The position numbers and the translations under genes are program-made. Below, piece by piece: positions 58,039 through 64,000 of a DNA stretch of 64,000 nt (position 1 is the first letter of the stretch; each line of letters starts with the position of its first letter). The notes under the pieces are model-generated. The model saw nothing but the letters and a program-made list of their open reading frames with translations, did not search any database and had not been told where the DNA came from. Origin of the DNA: Mactra quadrangularis (Eukaryota > Mollusca > Bivalvia > Venerida > Mactridae); NCBI GenBank assembly GCA_025267735.1, contig CM046301.1, positions 70,397,110 through 70,461,109 of the forward strand, read 5' to 3'.

Positions 58039-61000
58039 CTGAAAGATAAAAAATCGAACATGAGCTGTCAAACAGCATACTGATTAAAAATCCTATCCCT
58101 ATTGCTTGTGAAAATAAAATCAATCACTTATAAGCAATCCAATGGAGATGAGTGGGATTTCAATTATATAAAAAAAAAATCTATAATTTTATTGTTTGAA
58201 ATTTTAAAATTTACATTTAAAGCTTCTAAGTAGTAACTTTTAAGTTTTAAAGGACCATACTGAGTAGGACAGCCCTGCAGTTCTCCAAATAGTGGAGCTA
58301 AATGGCACTAAAGTTTCTATTCAGTAGATTCTGCAAATAGCTTGTTTCAATTTTTATTTTAAAAATAAAACAATCTTTACTTACATCTAAATCTACCTCC
58401 GTAGGAGCCCAAACAGAATAATTAGGAAATTTGTCTGATGCTGGTGCTTCACTGGTTAGATTATAATACATACATCTAGAAAAGTTAGCTACCCCTTGTG
58501 GTCCCTAAAATATAACAAAGTGTACTTGTACATTGTATGGTAAAATTATCTAGATGATAATTAAGTTACCAAAACCAATAGTAATTAAAGTCTATAATTT
58601 TAGTATCAGACATGGTCAAGTTTCACATAATTTTCTTAAAACATTATTTTACTTTTTTTTATAAAATGAAAGTCACATGGCTAGCTCAGTCGGTAGCTCA
58701 CAAGTCTACTGATCAAGAGGTCATATGTTGATTCTCGAGCAGTGCATACTTTTTTGGAGCTTGGCCAAGAAAAAATTTCTACAGAAATTCTCTCTCCTAC
58801 CACTGTTTCGAAATCATGAAGAGCAGCTGTCAGTCATTGACAGAAGTATGTGCCTAGTAACTTATTAAAAGCTAATTCCAGAGATTTAGCCTCCCCAGGA
58901 ACAGTGAGTAGGTTGACTGACCACCACATATGACTATATAATATATGACATACACACAAAAAACATAACAAAATAAAACCATGATTAAATATGTCACATA
59001 CCATAGGTCCTGGTTGTTTTGATATATTATGCAACTGTAGTTGTATAGTCATGTTTAGATATGATATAATACTTGATAAATTAGAATGTGAATCAATTAT
59101 AGACTGTGTATTTCTATCAATAGTTTGTTGTACTGTAAGAAATCTGTCATCAACTTTATGTTCTTGTCTTGTAAGGTTATATTCTAATTGATTTACTTTC
59201 TTGATTAAATCTGATAAAACTTTCATCGTATCGTTGTTGTCATCAAATGAACTTAACTGAAATATAAAAAGAAAAGTATTAGTTTATTAGTTCATACTAA
59301 TTTAATATAGCTCAACTGTGAAAGAAGTTCTACAAACTTTGATTTTCACGTTTGAGCCTGCTTCCTGGTCCCCCAGTACTTGGCTAGTAGAGTACAGTTT
59401 CTTGCTCTAGAACCAAGATAAAGCTGGATATACGTGTCTAATTTAGTTGCAACTCAACCACCCCCACATGCACCATATCAATAGATAAATCATTATAGAC
59501 CCAACCTTATTTCATTTTCGATCATATATGTATACTCATAACTTTTATAAGCACTGGTATATGCCATACTACTCTGCTAATCTGTACTTATCTTATTATT
59601 ACTTCAATAAAAAATGAACTCAAGTCTTTAATACAAAAATATATAACAAAATAATTTACAATTACCAATTCTTCTAATCTGGTAAAATCTTCGTTTAATT
59701 TCTCTACTCTTGGTGTAAGTAATGGGTCCGGGTCATCTGTGAGATAGAATAATAACAAAATATATAATATATAATAACAAAAATTATAAAACAAATGAAA
59801 AATACCTTGAGATCTTTAAGGACAGTATAGGCAATCAGAAATAAATATATATTTGTTTGTGTTGGTCATATTGAAAATTGGTTTACACAAAATATGTTAT
59901 CCACATTAAAGGTCAAATTCATCCAAAAAAATATCAATTACACATAAAAATCTTATCATGTATTTTTATTGAATCATTTAATATCAGTTTTTATATTTCA
60001 CAACAGCAGGAGACCTATTTTAATATTTTTGATTTTTTTTACACATTTGTCTCACTTTTTTATGTAACAGAGCCAAACTTGGCCACAGTCTTCCCTAGGT
60101 TTTTGCCATTAGAAATAGCCATTTCATCATAAATCCCGGTTTTCTTAGTTATGCTATGGCTGGACAAAGAGGCATCCCATTATCATTTTGAGCCTTTTGT
60201 CTGTACCCAGGGACCCAAATATCCCTAATTTTTTTATCTGGCATGGTGTCTTTTTTAAACCCCAGTAACAGATTGGGGCATATCCCTCTCTAGGACCCCC
60301 TAGAATTTATTTTGGGGGCACATGTAAAATCATTTTGGGGCAACTTTCCTCAACTGAAATGCAACAAATCCAGCTGAAAACAGTCATTTTAGTCCTTTGG
60401 CAGCTGTTTTGGCATAGCGACGAGTGAAAATGTCATTTTCTGAGTTCACGAGTTGAAATAAAAAAGATCTTACATCAAAGTTGACGAATATTCTGTTTCT
60501 TTCATGCTTAGTTTTGTGTTTTATTTGATGTATTTTACACAAATTATAGCATGACGTCATTTCTACTCCAAGATGACGTCATTTATCTTCTAATATGACA
60601 TCATGAACGATGAAAATATAAGGTTATATTTTCACTATGATGAAAATATAAATTTTTTATTTTCATCATTTATTTTCATCAAATAACGCGACGTTTCACT
60701 GTAAAGCATGAAAGAAAAATGAAATATTACCTTTAGTTTGATTATGACTGATGATGGAGAATACACTGATAGCTACAGCAGATAATGTACACACCATCAA
60801 TATAACAACTATCAGTTTTAAATAAAATACTTGTTTTCTTAACTTCTCATCTACTGGCGGTTTAGTTTTATTATATATACTTGGCATCGATTGTGTCATA
60901 GCATCATAGAGTGGATTTACTCTCTTCCTGAAAGTAGAAGAAATTAACAGGTTACTCAATTCAACATACCGGTATATAAGACATAACTGAGACATGGGGC

Positions 61001-63582
61001 CAACCACTTTACAAGTTTTGTAAAAGAGTACAGTTGAAAACCCACAGTTATGTTCTGACAGTATAGCATCCGAGTGCTGATCCAGAGATTGTTAGTTTCA
61101 TTCCTAAAGGGACTTTAAAAGTTCATAGTTTGTATTATTGAACCTAAATTTGTTGTTTCTTGATTTCTTGCAATTGTTTATGTTGGTTATTAGTATGAAG
61201 ATTGTATATATATTGTGTGTGGACCATATTGATTTTGAACTCCATTTATCTTATCCATATATGCTTATCCACAAATAATAAAGTTTTTGTTATTATCATA
61301 ATAATATTTATTGTTGGAGCAGTAGTCCAGTGGTAAGACAAGGGTTTAAGGAAAAAAAGTCATAGGTTTGAACCCCACAAGGGCATTGTCAATGTCATTG
61401 AGCAACCTACAGTTTCTTCACACCACCCTGGTGTAAATGGGTACTGTGAGGGATCACCTGCCTGAAGATGATTTCAATAATCAGGTGTCATCACACAAAA
61501 TTGTAAATTCAGCTGAACATGTATATTGAAGCAGACTTTGAACAGCACATTTTTAAAATCATTTAAATTACCATTATAGAACTAACCTTTTCTCACCACG
61601 ACTATTTACAATATTTGATGTATCTTCAATATCAGAGACTATGTCAGTAGCCCCACCAGATGATTGATAAAATTCTGATCTAGAATCCAATCCACTGTCC
61701 ATATTACATTTAGCAATACTCTTTCTACTTGGTAACTCTTCATATTGGTGACCATAATCAGCATAGTCATAATTCTTATTTTGATTCATTCCATCTATAT
61801 GTACATGTTCTAAATCCCCCACACCTGAAAACAGTGAATATATTATTTATAGTCAACTCTTAAAGTAATAACAAACGTATGTGCCTCCTTAGTTTGAAAA
61901 TAGCTAGGAAGAATTTAGATTTTAAATAAAAATTCCTCTAAAAATACAAAACATAGGGTTTATTGAGGTTATTACAGTAAATTCAGCAGTACAGCAGTAT
62001 ACATTTACTGCTAGAAAGTTCAGCAGTATAGCAGTAAACATTTACTGCTTGAAATTGCAGCAAAGCAACAGTAAACCTTTATTGCTAAAGATTTCAGCAG
62101 TACAGCAGTAAATCTTTACTGCTAGAAATTTCATATTAGTACAAATAAATCAAGGTACAGTGGGAAAAACAGCATCACTGGACTGATATTTTTGTACATT
62201 TTGTTGTGCTTTGTGTCTTCTTGTATATTATCTAACTGTGAATGTGTAGAATACACTCATAACCAACATGCTGAATAATAAACCCACTAACCCCCCCTAA
62301 CCCCTAACCAAGATGGAGTATGAAACTGAAATTCACATAAAATATCAAACCCAAAATTATTTAGTGCCTTGGACGCTTTGATTATTTTTTGCATTTGAAT
62401 TGGAGATGGTGCAATTTAAGAAATACAACAAGTATCAATTTCTTTACATAAATTAAAACTGACTATCATCAACACTATCAATAACAAAACGTGAATGTCT
62501 CCACTTTTATTTTAGAAGTTAAACAAAACAAATACTGTCAATCAGATTGACTGAAACCATTTAAGTAACAAAATATGTCAACACAACACTTGGTAACATT
62601 TTGATTTCAAGCCTCCTTGCCAAGTTTTCATAAAATAAAGGTTTAATAAATGTTCATACTTTACAAAATGTAAGTCTTTCAGTTTGAATTGTCCCAAAAA
62701 TAAAGAGCAAAATACATGTGGTGACATTTAATGTCATAAAATTGGATTTTAAAACTGAGTTTCATGAAGAGTTCTCAGTTGATGCCAACCCTATTATGTC
62801 AATTCTTTGGTCTGGCAAATAGAGCAACATGCCGAAACACTTCAAGATTGATTCATATAAGATAGTATAATTATGAACACTTTCACAAAAAATAAATACA
62901 TGTAATTAAAACATGTACTGTTTTATCAGAGACATAAATACAATCAGTCCTATATATAAAACCTGTGATACTTGTTTTTCATTTGGACATTGATTCTGTT
63001 ATGCCTTCAGCAGGGTTCTCACTAGGATTTTACAAGTAAGGGTCCAGGACTCCCTTACAGAGAAAACTTGGCGACCCACAGCCAAAAGTTGGAGTCCCAT
63101 ATTTTTTAGGCCGTAATATCATATACTGACATTTATGTAATAGTCTCTTTTTGGCTGCTGTAACGAATAAGGTTTCAAATTGAAACAAGTAATGGTGGGT
63201 CTTATATATAGGACTGTAAAACATATATCTCTGCCTCAGATATAAGTTATTTTAGAGACATTTATATAACAAACATACCAGATTTATTGTTATGAGGCAT
63301 TGTATTCCAACTTTGTTTAAAATTCAACTGTTGCCCTGGTAACAAAGGTGCCATACTATTCATTGTAAAATTATATCTAGGGCTTTGTCTTGATATGGTA
63401 CTACATGTATCAGGAGTTGTAAAACCATCAATACATGAGTATGTATAAGAGTTAGACATTGAGAACTGAGATGGACTCATTGGGCTTATCGTCTCTGGTG
63501 ATAATAGATAACTTTCTGATTCTCGTCTATCTGCAGGAATACGTAACTTTGCCACAAAGCCTCCTTTCTTCTTACAAGCCAT
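57862..63582 (-). CDS. Type II membrane protein with coiled-coil stalk and six-Cys C-terminal domain
   Basis: Seven coding exons join with consistent phase to encode 453 residues; the span includes introns. Residues 1 to about 212 are a Ser/Pro/Tyr-rich cytoplasmic tail with a YEEL (129-132) sorting-type motif and basic RGEKRKR (177-183). A single membrane helix, LIVVILMVCTLSAVAISVFS, covers about 219-241. A coiled-coil stalk (about 255-345) with N-glycosylation sites (NLT, NLS, NMT, NIS) follows, then PGPMGPQG (about 352-359), a minimal collagen-like run. The C-terminal domain has six cysteines (366, 404, 428, 430, 442, 449) ending CTVHIFTCPRQS. No N-terminal signal peptide is present, which fits type II topology. 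Similar CxCxG...C.xHxxxCP endings occur, as I recall, in many uncharacterised mollusc proteins with collagen-like stalks. Ligand and function are unknown. Confidence 0.85.
58385..58504 (-). CDS. Membrane protein exon 6: start of Cys-rich domain
   Basis: The minus-strand acceptor (TTTTAG) precedes 58,504 and the donor GAT|GTAAGT follows 58,385; 120 nt, 40 codons, phase 0 at both ends. It encodes GPQGVANFSRCMYYNLTSEA and PASDKFPNYSVWAPTEVDLD. GPQG continues the PGPM at the end of exon 5. It is too short to stand out as an open frame on its own. Confidence 0.82.
58672..58945 (+). mobile_element. tRNA-derived SINE within an intron of the membrane protein gene
   Basis: Plus strand: head ACATGGCTAGCTCAGTCGGT, decayed box B, body CTTGGCCAAGAAAAAATTTC, CAGTCATTGACAGAAGTATG and a worn AACATAACAAAATAAA tail. 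It fills over half of the intron between exons 6 and 5. Confidence 0.75.
59002..59256 (-). CDS. Membrane protein exon 5: coiled-coil stalk
   Basis: Minus-strand acceptor ATATTTCAG precedes 59,256 and donor ATG|GTATGT follows 59,002; 255 nt, 85 codons, phase 0 at both ends. It encodes LSSFDDNNDTMKVLSDLIKK, QEHKVDDRFLTVQQTIDRNT and so on, with hydrophobic residues at heptad-like spacing, several NxS/T sites, and ends KQPGPM. A trimeric stalk is the natural reading. Confidence 0.88.
59666..59736 (-). CDS. Membrane protein exon 4: membrane-proximal linker
   Basis: Minus-strand acceptor TATCTCACAG precedes 59,736 and donor TTG|GTAATT follows 59,666. It is 71 nt, completing a split Asp codon and leaving phase 0. 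It encodes DDPDPLLTPRVEKLNEDFTR and LEEL, the start of the coiled coil. Confidence 0.82.
59737..60730 (-). other. Intron with a CRE-bearing tandem repeat
   Basis: Three ATGACRTCAT words at 60,551, 60,573 and 60,595 are reported separately. The interval around 60,160-60,480 looks like an interspersed repeat that shares an ATTTTGAGCC / TCTGTACCCA context with about 16,690-16,715. Confidence 0.5.
60551..60616. promoter_or_regulatory. 22-bp tandem unit carrying CRE/ATF sites, three copies
   Basis: ATGACGTCAT starts at 60,551 and 60,573, and ATGACATCAT at 60,595, with exactly 22 bp between starts. TGACGTCA is the consensus CREB/ATF site. Whether it acts as an enhancer of the host gene cannot be told from sequence. 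Confidence 0.6.
60731..60927 (-). CDS. Membrane protein exon 3: juxtamembrane region and membrane helix
   Basis: Minus-strand acceptor CTACTTTCAG precedes 60,927 and donor AAAG|GTAATA follows 60,731; 197 nt, one base carried in and one out. It encodes RKRVNPLYDAMTQSMPSIYN, KPPVDEKLRKQVFYLK, the membrane helix LIVVILMVCTLSAVAISVFS and IISHNQTK. Positive charges before the helix favour a cytoplasmic N-terminus. Confidence 0.9.
60928..61586 (-). other. Intron with a second-family SINE
   Basis: At 61,312-61,500 (plus orientation): GGAGCAGTAGTCCAGTGGTA head, box B GGTTTGAACCCC, body ending GTGTAAATGGGTACTGTGAG and onward. It matches the minus-strand copy at 55.9 kb. Confidence 0.65.
61587..61824 (-). 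CDS. Membrane protein exon 2: Tyr/Ser-rich cytoplasmic tail
   Basis: Minus-strand acceptor CTGTTTTCAG precedes 61,824 and donor AAAAG|GTTAGT follows 61,587; 238 nt, two bases completing the incoming codon and two carried out. It encodes VGDLEHVHIDGMNQNKNYDY, ADYGHQYEELPSRKSIAK and a Ser/Asp-rich part ending NSRGEK. The five clustered tyrosines and YEEL could be phosphorylation or sorting sites. Confidence 0.88.
61825..63278 (-). other. First coding intron, with tandem repeats
   Basis: From about 61,976 to 62,135 four diverged units of about 40 bp share CAGCAGTAYAGCAGTAAAC and TTTACTGCT. At about 63,000-63,220 a short repeat-like stretch has AGTTGGAGTCCCATATTTTT. The rest is AT-rich. Confidence 0.6.
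63279..63582 (-). CDS. Membrane protein exon 1: start codon and N-terminal tail
   Basis: The ATG (63,582-63,580, minus strand) sits in ACAATGG, with A at -3 and G at +4. The donor TCTG|GTATGT follows 63,279; 304 nt, one base carried out. It encodes MACKKKGGFVAKLRIPADRR then a Ser/Pro-rich stretch (SPETISPMSPSQFSMS) with proline-directed sites, and no signal peptide. A longer reading frame upstream starts without ATG, so this ATG is preferred. Confidence 0.85.
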
Positions 63583-64000
63583 TGTCTTACAGTGTGACAC
63601 TAAATTCTCAGTTTATATAGAATGTTGACACTTATTATATATATTAGAAAGTCTCCTATTGTCCCACAAGAATTATCTGTTTATTTCAATTAACTAAATT
63701 TTGTTGATATGAAAGTATAGAAACATTCACTTGAATATATTAGTTTAGAGTGTGATTGATTTTATAGTTTTACCTCCTACGAGATCATAAAATAAATATA
63801 AGCAGAACAGATTATCACATTTAAGTGGGTGTCCACCCCAGAGACATAGATATCAAATGTTGGTGTCCACCCCAGAGACATTAGATATCAAATGTGGGTG
63901 TCCACACCAGGGACATCAAATATCTTTGTCTCTGATCCACCCCCAGTGCTTGCATTTCTAATATTTTCTATCAGAATGATACAGAATCAATGAACATAGG
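63583..64000 (-). promoter_or_regulatory. 5' flank of the membrane protein gene, with a 40-bp tandem repeat
   Basis: Upstream of the start codon (higher coordinates) the sequence is AT-rich. From about 63,824 to 63,935 three units of about 40 bp share GGTGTCCACCCCAGAGACAT and ATATCAAATG. A transcription start cannot be placed. Confidence 0.4.

Overview
The window reads as animal nuclear DNA: AT-rich, intron-rich, with GT-AG exons scattered in repeat-dense sequence. The repeat set points to a mollusc, most likely a bivalve: tRNA-Lys-derived SINEs ending in a GCGTTAAAC-AACAAACAAA tail, 'GCTCACCTGAGC' repeats, many short palindromic MITEs, and intronic AGGTCA-rich tandem repeats. The species cannot be named from sequence alone.

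Layout. 1-25,450: no exon I can support with confidence. It holds interspersed repeats: a TIR element carrying two inward-facing tRNA-like modules (4,408-5,120), several SINEs, a palindromic MITE family with one copy split by a SINE (15.9-16.35 kb), a 1.46-kb foldback element (16.79-18.25 kb) and a 20-bp minisatellite (22.68-22.95 kb). A weak candidate for a 5'-UTR exon lies near 7.7-7.8 kb. 25,460-about 46,800: a plus-strand gene of at least 11 exons encoding a CCDC9-family protein of about 1,070 residues. It was recognised from the N-terminal coiled coil, the MTGRER...EWKREWDVEK block, the NFGGTDF block, an RG-rich tract and a SPLSPLSPEM...NWAEEM block. Its introns hold a 1-kb 27-bp minisatellite, a PIF/Harbinger-type MITE, a hAT-type element with a perfect 8-bp target duplication, and SINEs. 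46.8-56.1 kb: a non-autonomous mariner relic, small foldback elements, probable 3' sequence of the CCDC9-like gene and two SINEs. 56.1-63.6 kb: a minus-strand gene of seven coding exons for a 453-residue type II membrane protein with a Ser/Pro/Tyr-rich cytoplasmic tail, one membrane helix, a coiled-coil stalk, a short collagen-like Gly-X-Y run and a six-cysteine C-terminal domain. The two genes lie tail to tail.

How they work. The CCDC9 family is linked to RNA binding and the exon junction complex, so the first gene is probably a nuclear mRNA-associated factor. The second is probably a cell-surface protein of unknown partner. Nothing shows that they act together. All splice joins were made by hand from GT-AG signals and codon phase; every junction described keeps the reading frame, which is the main support for the models.
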